The translations under genes were made by a program, and so were the position numbers. A stretch of 64,000 bases of DNA. Source: Corynebacterium jeddahense (GTDB taxonomy: Bacteria; Actinomycetota; Actinomycetes; Mycobacteriales; Mycobacteriaceae). Below the pieces are notes generated by a model, which ran no database searches, was not told the origin of the DNA, and was given only the letters and a program-made list of their open reading frames with translations. Below, piece by piece: positions 24,646 to 31,761 of the stretch (its first letter is position 1; every line of letters starts with the position of its first letter). The stretch is taken from assembly GCF_028609865.1 (NCBI RefSeq), contig NZ_CP063194.1, forward strand, positions 124,001 through 188,000. The letters run 5' to 3'.

Positions 24646-25614
24646 GTGTTGCTGAGAGTCAGCCGCAGCCGGATCTACTACGAATCCAACCCACGGCCGA
24701 AAACCGCCAACCCGATTGCCCACCACGAACGCAACATCCCCCGGCTCACACAAGAACACATCGACCAGATCCTCGCCCAGCTGGACGCCAATCCGCAGTC
24801 CAGCGTGGACGATGTGTTCTACAACGCCTACAACCACGGCGCTTACATCGCCAGTTTGAGCAGTTTCTACCGCATCGCCCGCAAGCACAACAGACTGTTG
24901 AAACACCGCAACTGCACAAGCACCAAACGCAGGTCGAAACGCGGCAACAACCAGCCACCACATGTCGTCGCTACTGCACCAGCACAAGTGCTGTGCTGGG
25001 ACATCACATTCCTGCCCGGCCCGTTCGTCAACGAAACCTACGCCTGCCACACCATTATCGACCTGTACTCACGCGCCGTGATTGGCACGCTGGTCACCCA
25101 CCGCGAAGACGCGCGCGGTGTATCCAAACTCTTCGACGACATCTTGACGCGCTACCCCACAGTGCAAACCGTGCACTCCGACAACGGGGCAGCTATGCGA
25201 AGCAACGCCTTAAAGCGTGTGTTCGCCAAACACGACGTCACCGCATCGTTTAGTCGGCCGGCCATCAGCAACGACAACCCCCAAATGGAATCGCTGTTTC
25301 ACACCATGAAGGGATTTGCGTACTACCCGAAAGTCTTCGCCGACATCGACGCCGCCACCCAATGGGTAGCCCGGTTTACCAGGCACTACAACAACCGGCC
25401 CCACAGCGGCATCAACGGCTACACCCCGCAAAGCGTGCTCGACGGCACCTGGAGACAATACGAAACCAACCGCATCAACGCAGCACGCGCCGCACTCGAA
25501 GCCGGACTCATCACCGCTATGCCAAAAACACCGACCGGACTACCCAAGGAGGTCACCATCATCCGCACAACCACCAAAACCCGCCCACAGCCACCCACAC
25601 TTACCGTCGCCTAA
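24646..25614 (+). CDS. IS3-type orfB, integrase-core transposase of element A
   Basis: DDE transposase core (rve fold): CWDITFLPG (first Asp), HSDNGAAM (second Asp), NDNPQMESLFHTMKG (Glu), then NNRPHSGINGYTPQSVL. 322 residues from a GTG at 24646 that has no ribosome site; it is more likely made as an OrfAB fusion by -1 frameshifting. With orfA broken by IS256, element A should not transpose on its own. Confidence 0.9.
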   Translation: MLLRVSRSRIYYESNPRPKTANPIAHHERNIPRLTQEHIDQILAQLDANPQSSVDDVFYNAYNHGAYIASLSSFYRIARKHNRLLKHRNCTSTKRRSKRGNNQPPHVVATAPAQVLCWDITFLPGPFVNETYACHTIIDLYSRAVIGTLVTHREDARGVSKLFDDILTRYPTVQTVHSDNGAAMRSNALKRVFAKHDVTASFSRPAISNDNPQMESLFHTMKGFAYYPKVFADIDAATQWVARFTRHYNNRPHSGINGYTPQSVLDGTWRQYETNRINAARAALEAGLITAMPKTPTGLPKEVTIIRTTTKTRPQPPTLTVA

Positions 25615-25708
25615 ACCAGAAACTGTTCACAACCACTTGACACAAAGCGAAGCGACGCCCCTTAGTGTCAGGGTGGTTGTGAACGACGAACCGTAGGAGG
25701 TTTTGTTC

Positions 25709-26626
25709 ATGACCGATTCGCAGTTGCCTCAGTTGGTGCCGTCGACGTTGACGTCGCCACCGGTTGCTGAAGCCCCGGTGGTTGCCCGAAAGGTCAAGCC
25801 TAAGACGTCGCGCGAGGAGGTCGAGGAGATCTTGTCGCAGCCGCCGCGTGTGCTGGCGGCGGGGGAAGTACTCGATGAGGAGACGTTGGCGTCGCTTGAG
25901 GCTGTGGCGTTCGTGTTCTCCCCGTACCGCGTGACTGGCCTTGGAAAGTGGTTTCATCCAGCGCAGCAGCGGCAGATGATCACGATTTACAACCTGTTGC
26001 CGCATGGCACGAAAGGCCCGTGGTGCGCCCGGCAGGGAATCGAGTATCCCCATATCGGGCGGTGGGCCCGCGCATTGCAGAAGTCGAAAACTATTGACGA
26101 CGGCGTTGACGGCGTCGAGCGCGCCAAACACATGGTTGATGCTGCCTACCTGGGCAGACCGAGTGCGGAGTACATCCGTGAGGTGGTCGTCGAGTACGGG
26201 TTAGTGCCGCATGGCCAGAAAGAAGCCTGGTTGGTGGCGCATGGACTTGCTGGTCACACCGTGCGACGCTGGACAGCAATGGTGGCTGACGGTGACCTGC
26301 CAACACGCACAAGACCAAGGAGGATTGGAACGTTGACGATGGATGAATGCGCCGAAATTCAGCAGCTGCGCAAGGAAATTTCCGCGCTGACGCAGGACAA
26401 ACGCAAGATCGAACTCGATGCCAAACGCCGTGAAGAAGCAATGCAGCGTGCCTTAGATAAGGCGACGGAAAGGGCAGAGCGGGCTGAGCTGGCCACTGAT
26501 GTGTTGGGAAAAGCTTTAGCGACCATGCCAGGAGCACCTGGCGTGGACTCAAACGCGGAGGAAAAGTCCTCACCGACGCCCAACAACGCCTCTACGAGCA
26601 AGGCCGGCAAGCAGAAGAAACGCTGA
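25709..26626 (+). CDS. IS3-type orfA of element B
   Basis: 305 residues. The ATG at 25709 has TAGGAGG 8 nt upstream. Two tandem helix-turn-helix-like segments of the pattern PxGxKxxW...RW (LPHGTKGPWCARQGIEYPHI and VPHGQKEAWLVAHGLAGHTV) are followed by a coiled-coil (IQQLRKEISALTQDKRKIEL) that should dimerise the protein, then DVLGKALATMPG over the presumed slippery site. Longer than a typical IS3 OrfA because of the extra N-terminal part. Confidence 0.85.
   Translation: MTDSQLPQLVPSTLTSPPVAEAPVVARKVKPKTSREEVEEILSQPPRVLAAGEVLDEETLASLEAVAFVFSPYRVTGLGKWFHPAQQRQMITIYNLLPHGTKGPWCARQGIEYPHIGRWARALQKSKTIDDGVDGVERAKHMVDAAYLGRPSAEYIREVVVEYGLVPHGQKEAWLVAHGLAGHTVRRWTAMVADGDLPTRTRPRRIGTLTMDECAEIQQLRKEISALTQDKRKIELDAKRREEAMQRALDKATERAERAELATDVLGKALATMPGAPGVDSNAEEKSSPTPNNASTSKAGKQKKR
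26506..26512 (+). promoter_or_regulatory. Candidate -1 frameshift site in element B
   Basis: G GGA AAA in phase with orfA. In the -1 frame the reading is open from 26512 through RGGKVLTDAQQRLYEQGR into orfB, and this frame is conserved between elements A and B, whereas the orfA frame after AEE is not. Confidence 0.55.
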
Positions 26627-26667
26627 TCAACCAGCTCGTTTCCGTCGGCTACTCCAAAACGAAGGCG

Positions 26668-27642
26668 ATGGGCATCATCGGTGCCTCGCGCAGCCGGGTC
26701 TTCTACGAAACCAATCCGCGCCCACGCACCGACAACCCGATCCCGCATCACCAACGCCGGATCAACCGGCTGTCTGATGCCACAGTCACAGACATAGTGG
26801 AGCTGCTGGACGACAATCCGCATTGCGGGGTGGACCAGGTGTTTTACGCCGCGTTGAACAACGGGACCTACCTGGCGAGCCTGCGCAGCTTCTACCGGGT
26901 GGCTAAAGCCCACGGCAAACTGCTGCACCAACGCCACAACACCAAAGCCAGACAAGCCAAACGCCGCCGCGACGCCACACCGCCGCATGTGCACGCCACC
27001 GCCCCCGGGCAGGTACTGTGCTGGGATATCACGTTTTTGCCTGGCCAATACTACGGACAGACCTTCGCGTTGCACATGGTGATCGATCTGTACTCGCGCG
27101 CCATCGTCGGGTTCGTCGTCGCAGAACGAGAAAACAGCCAGCTTGCAGCAGCGATGTTCGCCGACATCTTCACCCGTTTTCCAAATGTGCACACTGTCCA
27201 CTCCGACAACGGCGCTGCCATGACCAGCAAACGACTCGGCAAACTGTTTGCCGAACATGGTGTGGCCCGCTCATTGAACCGGCCGCACACCAGCAACGAC
27301 AACCCGCACACCGAGTCGGTGTTCCACACCCTAAAGACTAGGACCTACTACCCGAAAACCTTCACCACGCTGGGCGAAGCAAACACCTGGGTCAGCGCTT
27401 GGGTGCCGGTCTACAACGCCACCCCACACAGCGGGATCAACTACTACCCACCACAAGCAGTCCTCGACGGCACCTGGAGCGAACTGCAACGCAAACGAGA
27501 AGAAGGGATGCGAAACGCGCTAAGCAAAGGCACCATCACACAACTACCGGACACCAAAGCTGGCACAGGCCTCCCGGCAGAAGTCAGCATCATCCGCACC
27601 ACCACCCAAACCGCCCCAACCCCACAACCCATCACGATCTAA
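26668..27642 (+). CDS. IS3-type orfB, integrase-core transposase of element B
   Basis: 324 residues from the ATG at 26668; the frame is open further upstream and the real product is probably an OrfAB fusion. Catalytic residues lie in CWDITFLPGQYY, HSDNGAAM and NDNPHTESVFHTLK. The end reads GLPAEVSIIRTTTQT, as in element A. Intact DDE triad, so this copy could be active. Confidence 0.9.
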   Translation: MGIIGASRSRVFYETNPRPRTDNPIPHHQRRINRLSDATVTDIVELLDDNPHCGVDQVFYAALNNGTYLASLRSFYRVAKAHGKLLHQRHNTKARQAKRRRDATPPHVHATAPGQVLCWDITFLPGQYYGQTFALHMVIDLYSRAIVGFVVAERENSQLAAAMFADIFTRFPNVHTVHSDNGAAMTSKRLGKLFAEHGVARSLNRPHTSNDNPHTESVFHTLKTRTYYPKTFTTLGEANTWVSAWVPVYNATPHSGINYYPPQAVLDGTWSELQRKREEGMRNALSKGTITQLPDTKAGTGLPAEVSIIRTTTQTAPTPQPITI

Positions 27643-27755
27643 CACCCAAACCCGTTCACAACCACTTGACACAAAGCGCGCCCCGATGCGGCCAGTAGCG
27701 ACCTGGGGTTTTCCGGGGGCGGGTGTGGATTTTTACAAAACGGATGGCCCTAGCG

Positions 27756-29465
27756 CTACGACGCGAACCCGTCGCCCCTGCGCCACGCCAGCACCGGGCC
27801 CGGGCGCACGGGCGAGACGGGGGCGAGGATGTTGTCGACGCGCCGCCACTCCATCGACACCTCGTTGGGGGTGAACGTGACGGCGGTGTAGCCGTGGGTG
27901 TCCAGGGCGACGTGGTGGAGGCTCGGGTTCGCTGCGTAGAGGTAGCGGCCGGCGGCGCCGAAGAGTCGGCTGCCGGTGCCGATGCCGGTGGACTCCGACA
28001 CGTTCGGCGCGGTGATGGAGGAGCAGACGATCTCACAGCCGATCTGCTTGCCGTTGTGCATGATGGTGTGCGCCCACTCGGAGTGGATGTCGCCGGTGAG
28101 GAAGACGGGCTGCTTGCCCAGACGGCCGAGGGTGTTGATGAGGCGGCGGCGCTCGAAGTCGTAGCCGTCCCACTGGTCGCCGTTGAGGGGCATCTCGTTG
28201 AGCTGCGGCACCGGCGCTTTCGAGGTGAGGATGTTCGCGCTCAGCGCCTCCGCGACGGGGCGGGTGGCGGGGTTGTTGAAGACGGCGCCGACGTGCAGCG
28301 GCGAGAACATCACCGAGTTGCCCAGCGCGCTCCACGTCGCGGTGGAGCGCTCGAGGGTCTGCGTGAGCCAGTCGTACTGCTCCGAGCCGAGCATGGTGCG
28401 CGCGTCGCCGGGCTGGCGGGAGCCGCCCTTCCAGAACTCGACGTCGCGGTAGGTGCGCAGATCCATCATCGTCAGCTCGACGAGGTCGCCGAACGTGAAT
28501 GAGCGGTAGATGTGGCCCTGCTCCGAGGTCTGGGACAGGCGCACGGGCATCCACTCGTAGTAGGCGCGCATGGCGGCGTCGCGGCGGGCGTGGAAGTCGC
28601 CCTCGTACGGCTGGTGGTTGGCGGCGCCGTCGCGCCAGTTGTTGTTCGCGATCTCGTGGTCGTCCCACACCACCACCCACGGCATGGCGGCGTGGGCGTC
28701 CTGCAGCGCCGGGTCGGTGCGGTAGCGGCCGTAGCGGGTGCGGTAGTCGGCGAGGCTGAGGGTCTCGTGGGCGGGCTGGTGGAGGCGCACCGGCCCGCGG
28801 CCCGCGTACTCGTACTGGGCGTACTCGTAGATGTAGTCGCCGAGGAAGACGGTGAGGTCGAGTTCGCCCGCCCAGCCGCGTCGCGCCATGTCGGCGTAGG
28901 CGGAGAAGAACCCGGACTCCCAGTTGGCGCAGGAGGCGACGGCCCAGCGCTGCGCCACGACGTGCCCCACCGGCGCGGTCTTCGTCCGCCCGAGCGGGGA
29001 GACCGCGCCGTGGTGCGGCCCGCCCACGACGGTGAAGCGGTAGTAGTAGACGGTGTCCGCGTCGAGCCCCGCCACCTCGACGTGCACCGTGTGGTCCTGC
29101 TCGGCACGGCTGGTCGCCTCGCCCTGCGCGACGATGTCGCTCAGCTCGGCGTCGCGCGCGACGCACCAGTGCAGTTGCGTATCGACGCCACCTCCGGACC
29201 CAGGCACCGCAAACTCGTCCGGCGTCACGCGCGTCCACAGCACCACCGCGTCCGGCAGCGGGTCGCCCGAGGCCACGCCGTGGACGAAGGGCAGCGGGGG
29301 CAGCTCCATCTCCACGAACGTCGGCGTCGTGTCCACCGAGCTCTGGGACTGCGCGCTGGGCACGACGGCGGCCGCGCCCATCGCGCTCGAGGCGACAGCC
29401 GCAGTGCGCAGAAACCCGCGGCGCGAGAACTGGCGGCGGGTGGGCTGGCGCTCGGAGCTGGTCAC
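27756..29465 (-). CDS. phoD: Alkaline phosphatase/phosphodiesterase PhoD, Tat-exported
   Basis: 569 residues. The N-terminus carries a twin-arginine signal (SRRGFLRTAA, RR at 15-16) followed by a hydrophobic stretch, so it folds in the cytoplasm before export. PhoD landmarks: FVHGVASGDPLPDAVVLWTRV, the metal-site motifs FLGDYIYEY, WDDHEIANNNW and FLTGDIHSEW. It releases phosphate from phosphomono- and diesters outside the membrane (Ca/Fe-dependent in the family). GTG start; upstream 29466-29571 shows no obvious promoter. The 3' end lies 84 bp from IS element B and appears complete. Confidence 0.93.
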   Translation of the reverse strand: MTSSERQPTRRQFSRRGFLRTAAVASSAMGAAAVVPSAQSQSSVDTTPTFVEMELPPLPFVHGVASGDPLPDAVVLWTRVTPDEFAVPGSGGGVDTQLHWCVARDAELSDIVAQGEATSRAEQDHTVHVEVAGLDADTVYYYRFTVVGGPHHGAVSPLGRTKTAPVGHVVAQRWAVASCANWESGFFSAYADMARRGWAGELDLTVFLGDYIYEYAQYEYAGRGPVRLHQPAHETLSLADYRTRYGRYRTDPALQDAHAAMPWVVVWDDHEIANNNWRDGAANHQPYEGDFHARRDAAMRAYYEWMPVRLSQTSEQGHIYRSFTFGDLVELTMMDLRTYRDVEFWKGGSRQPGDARTMLGSEQYDWLTQTLERSTATWSALGNSVMFSPLHVGAVFNNPATRPVAEALSANILTSKAPVPQLNEMPLNGDQWDGYDFERRRLINTLGRLGKQPVFLTGDIHSEWAHTIMHNGKQIGCEIVCSSITAPNVSESTGIGTGSRLFGAAGRYLYAANPSLHHVALDTHGYTAVTFTPNEVSMEWRRVDNILAPVSPVRPGPVLAWRRGDGFAS

Positions 29466-29571
29466 ACGCGCATTTTCGGCCCGCCGTTACCGTTTCGCGA
29501 CCGGGGGAGGGGGATGTCGCGGGAATTTCGCTGCGATTTCGCGAGCTGTTTAACGCCAGTTCGCGCGGTGT

Positions 29572-30084
29572 TTACTCTGCCGCGGCGGGGTTGGGGACGG
29601 GTCGGCCGGCCAGGCGGGCGTCGATACGCAAAAGCCCCGAACCGTCCGCGCCGACGAGCTCGAGCTGGTCCACGATCTCGCCGACGGTGGACTCCTCCTC
29701 GATCTGCTCGTTGAGGAACCAGTTGAGCAGCGGGCGCGACTCGAGGTCGCCGACCTCGTCGGCGAGGCGGGTGATGGTGCGGATCTGCTCAGAGACCTTC
29801 TTCTCGTGCTCGAGCGCGGCTTTGAACGCCTCGAGCGGGCCGGCGATCTTCGGCGCGTCGATCTCGATGGGGTGCGGGCACACGCGCTCGCCACGGTCGA
29901 TGAGGTGTTTGGCGAACTTCAGGGCGTGCTCGCACTCCTCGGCGGCCTGGGCGGCGAACCATTCGCAGAGGCCGGGGAAGGAGAGCGCGTCCATCTCGTT
30001 GGCCAGGTGGCGGTAGATGTAGGCCGCCGCGTACTCCTCGGTGACCTGCTGGTTGATGGCGGTGTAGAGCTGTTCGTTGATCAT
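29572..30084 (-). CDS. ftn: Ferritin
   Basis: 170-residue iron-storage ferritin forming a 24-mer. Ferroxidase ligands are in place: Glu17 (TEEYAAAY), Glu50 and His53 (AEECEHALKF), a Glu in the EHEKKV helix and the later QIEEES. No heme Met typical of bacterioferritin is obvious. GGAG lies almost on the ATG, and TATAAT occurs twice just upstream, so the leader is very short. Confidence 0.9.
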   Translation of the reverse strand: MINEQLYTAINQQVTEEYAAAYIYRHLANEMDALSFPGLCEWFAAQAAEECEHALKFAKHLIDRGERVCPHPIEIDAPKIAGPLEAFKAALEHEKKVSEQIRTITRLADEVGDLESRPLLNWFLNEQIEEESTVGEIVDQLELVGADGSGLLRIDARLAGRPVPNPAAAE

Positions 30085-30092
30085 GCTCCGCG

Positions 30093-30105
30093 ATTATAGA
30101 TTATA
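30093..30105 (-). promoter_or_regulatory. Two consecutive TATAAT boxes before the ferritin gene
   Basis: Perfect TATAAT at 30098-30093 (8 nt before the ATG) and again at 30105-30100. No matching -35 is visible because the tRNA terminator stem occupies that region. Confidence 0.5.
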
Positions 30106-30111
30106 AACGAT

Positions 30112-30139
30112 GAAGCCGACACCCCGCGGGGCGCCGGCT
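30112..30139 (-). terminator. Terminator of tRNA-Ser(GGA)
   Basis: AAGCCGaCaCCCC pairs with GGGGcGcCGGCTT around GC, three nt behind the tRNA on the minus strand; followed by T-rich sequence. Confidence 0.75.
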
Positions 30140-30141
30140 TG

Positions 30142-30230
30142 TGGCGGAGGATGTGGGATTTGAACCCACGAGGGTCGTGAAACCCGCACGCGTTCCAGGC
30201 GTGTGACATAGGCCGCTAGTCGAATCCTCC
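30142..30230 (-). tRNA. tRNA-Ser (anticodon GGA)
   Basis: On the minus strand GGAGGAT (30230-30224) pairs with ATCCTCC (30152-30146); discriminator G and an encoded CCA (30144-30142). Anticodon loop CTGGAAC contains GGA (reads UCC/UCU). Long variable arm. Third tRNA-Ser in the window. Confidence 0.94.
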
Positions 30231-30307
30231 AGCGACACTCGAAAGTGTCTTGGGACATGGTAGACCACCCCGGCCCCCGCACCAAAATTGCAGATGAGGC
30301 GGGCAGG

Positions 30308-30337
30308 TTGTGTGGCGGCGAGGCTGCCAGCTACAGT
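30308..30337 (+). promoter_or_regulatory. Promoter of the SRP RNA
   Basis: TTGTGT (30308-30313), an 18-nt spacer, and TACAGT (30332-30337), 8 nt before the predicted 5' end of the RNA. Confidence 0.55.
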
Positions 30338-30345
30338 AGCGGGCA

Positions 30346-30431
30346 GGATCCCACGCGGTGTTATCTTGTGAACTCCCCCAGGGCGGGAACGCAGCAAGGG
30401 TCAGCGAGCTCTGGCAGGTGCGTGGGGTCCC
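30346..30431 (+). ncRNA. ffs: Signal recognition particle RNA (4.5S, small type)
   Basis: About 86 nt. The terminal stem GGATCCCACGC (30346-30356) pairs with GCGTGGGGTCC (30420-30430), and the conserved apical region CCCCCAGGGCGGGAACGCAG-CAAGGGTCAGCGAGCTC carries the Ffh-binding motifs. Only the domain-IV hairpin is present, as in E. coli and other actinobacteria. Followed by CTTATTT. It lies 27 bp before aspT. Confidence 0.88.
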
Positions 30432-30444
30432 TTATTTGTGCCGG

Positions 30445-30450
30445 TACGAT
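30445..30450 (+). promoter_or_regulatory. -10 box of aspT (leaderless)
   Basis: TACGAT, then 7 nt, then ATG 30458; there is no ribosome-binding site. Confidence 0.5.
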
Positions 30451-30457
30451 GGTGGGC

Positions 30458-31729
30458 ATGTCACTCAAGGACCTCGACCAAGCCCAGTTCGACGCCCTCG
30501 CGCAGGAGACGCGCCAGCGTTACGACGAACTCAAGGCCCGCGACCTCAACCTCGACCTCACGCGTGGCAAACCGTCGAGCGAGCAGCTCGACCTGTCCAA
30601 CGCGCTGCTCGCGCTGCCGGGGGAGGACGACTACACCGACGCCACCGGCGCGGACGTGCGCAACTACGGCAACCTCGCCGGCATCGCCGACATCCGCGAG
30701 CTGTGGGGCGCGGCGCTGGGCCTCGACCCGGCGAACGTGATCGCGGGCGACTCCTCGAGCCTAAACATCATGTTCGACCTCATTTCCTACGCCTACATCT
30801 GGGGCACGAACGACTCGCCGCGCCCGTGGAAGGACGAGGAGCGCGTGAAGTGGATCTGCCCGGTGCCGGGCTACGACCGCCACTTTGCCATCACCGAGCA
30901 CTTCGGCTTCGAGATGGTGCAGGTGCCCATGACGCCGGACGGGCCGGACGTGGACGCCGTCGCCGAGCTGGTAAAGGACCCGCAGGTCAAGGGCATGTGG
31001 ACGGTGCCGATTTTCGGTAACCCGACGGGGATCACGTTCTCGCCGGAGGTCGTCGAGAAGCTGGCTGCGATGGAGACCGCCGCCGAGGACTTCCGCATCG
31101 TGTGGGACAACGCGTACGCGATCCACACCCTCACCGACGAGTTCCCCGCGAACCCGAACGTGCTGGACATCGCCGCGCGCAACGGCCACCCGAACCGGTT
31201 CTGGTACATGTCGTCGACCTCGAAGATCACGCTCGCGGGCGCGGGCGTGGCGTTCTTCGCGTCGTCGAAGGAGAACCTCGCGTGGTACTCCTCCCACGCC
31301 TCCATCCGCGGGATCGGCCCGAACAAGGTCAACCAGCTCGCCCACGCGCGCTTCTTCGGCGACGTCGACGGGCTGCACACCCACATGCGCAAGCACGCGG
31401 CGTCGCTCGCGCCGAAGTTCGAGGCCGTCATCGGCATCCTCGAGGAGCGCCTCGGCGGTTACGGCGTCGCCGAGTGGACCAAGCCGAAGGGCGGCTACTT
31501 CATCTCCCTCGACGTCACCGACGGCTCCGCCACCCGCGTATGGGAGCTGGCGAAGGACGCCGGCATCACGCTGACGAAGGCGGGCGCGTCGTTCCCGCAC
31601 GGCGTCGACGAGACGGACACGAACATTCGCCTCGCGCCGTCGCTGCCGCCGCTCGACGAGGTGCGCACCGCCATGGACGGCGTGGCCACCTGCGTGCTGC
31701 TCGCGTGCGTGGACGCCGCGCAGCGGTAG
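30458..31729 (+). CDS. aspT: PLP-dependent aspartate aminotransferase (AspT-type)
   Basis: 423 residues, fold-type I aminotransferase; C. glutamicum has an aspT-type enzyme in the same place before dnaX. Motifs: LDLTRGKPS at the start, NYGNLAGIADIRELW, the PLP-binding GDSSSLNIMF, PIFGNPTGITFS, IVWDNAYAIHTL (Asp that pairs with the pyridine N), and the Schiff-base Lys256 in SSTSKITLAG. Makes aspartate, the precursor of the lysC-asd pathway encoded further right. An in-frame start far upstream is rejected because it would run through the SRP RNA. Confidence 0.9.
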   Translation: MSLKDLDQAQFDALAQETRQRYDELKARDLNLDLTRGKPSSEQLDLSNALLALPGEDDYTDATGADVRNYGNLAGIADIRELWGAALGLDPANVIAGDSSSLNIMFDLISYAYIWGTNDSPRPWKDEERVKWICPVPGYDRHFAITEHFGFEMVQVPMTPDGPDVDAVAELVKDPQVKGMWTVPIFGNPTGITFSPEVVEKLAAMETAAEDFRIVWDNAYAIHTLTDEFPANPNVLDIAARNGHPNRFWYMSSTSKITLAGAGVAFFASSKENLAWYSSHASIRGIGPNKVNQLAHARFFGDVDGLHTHMRKHAASLAPKFEAVIGILEERLGGYGVAEWTKPKGGYFISLDVTDGSATRVWELAKDAGITLTKAGASFPHGVDETDTNIRLAPSLPPLDEVRTAMDGVATCVLLACVDAAQR

Positions 31730-31748
31730 GCCCCGTCGGCGCGCGAAG

Positions 31749-31754
31749 TAGACT
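31749..31754 (+). promoter_or_regulatory. -10 box of dnaX (leaderless)
   Basis: TAGACT, then 7 nt, then GTG 31762. Confidence 0.5.
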
Positions 31755-31761
31755 GGCGCGC

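Larger units (their letters stand above)
22219..25642 (+). mobile_element. IS3-type element A, interrupted by an IS256-family element
   Basis: The left end TGTCAGGCTGGTTGTGAAC and the right end (read inverted) TGTCAAGTGGTTGTGAAC are imperfect inverted repeats. Without the inserted IS256 copy and one target-site copy the element is about 1.97 kb, carrying an orfA (split) and an orfB in the -1 frame. It is about the size of, and clearly related to, element B, which follows after 23 bp in the same orientation. I could not find a convincing target duplication, so the exact ends may be off by some bases. Confidence 0.8.
25666..27671 (+). mobile_element. IS3-type element B, apparently intact
   Basis: About 2.0 kb with left end TGTCAGGGTGGTTGTGAAC and inverted right end TGTCAAGTGGTTGTGAAC. 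orfA and orfB are uninterrupted. It is in direct orientation 23 bp behind element A; the right ends of A and B are both followed by CAAAGCG. Flanking GCCCC on both sides may be the target duplication but is not certain. Confidence 0.8.

Noticed and set aside
30245..30457. Upstream extension of the aspT frame by 71 codons
   Set aside because: It would run through the SRP RNA and its promoter; ATG 30458 fits the family start and a leaderless -10.
31102..31761. Upstream extension of the dnaX frame
   Set aside because: It overlaps aspT out of frame and encodes Arg-rich nonsense; GTG 31762 gives the canonical ALYRKYRP start.
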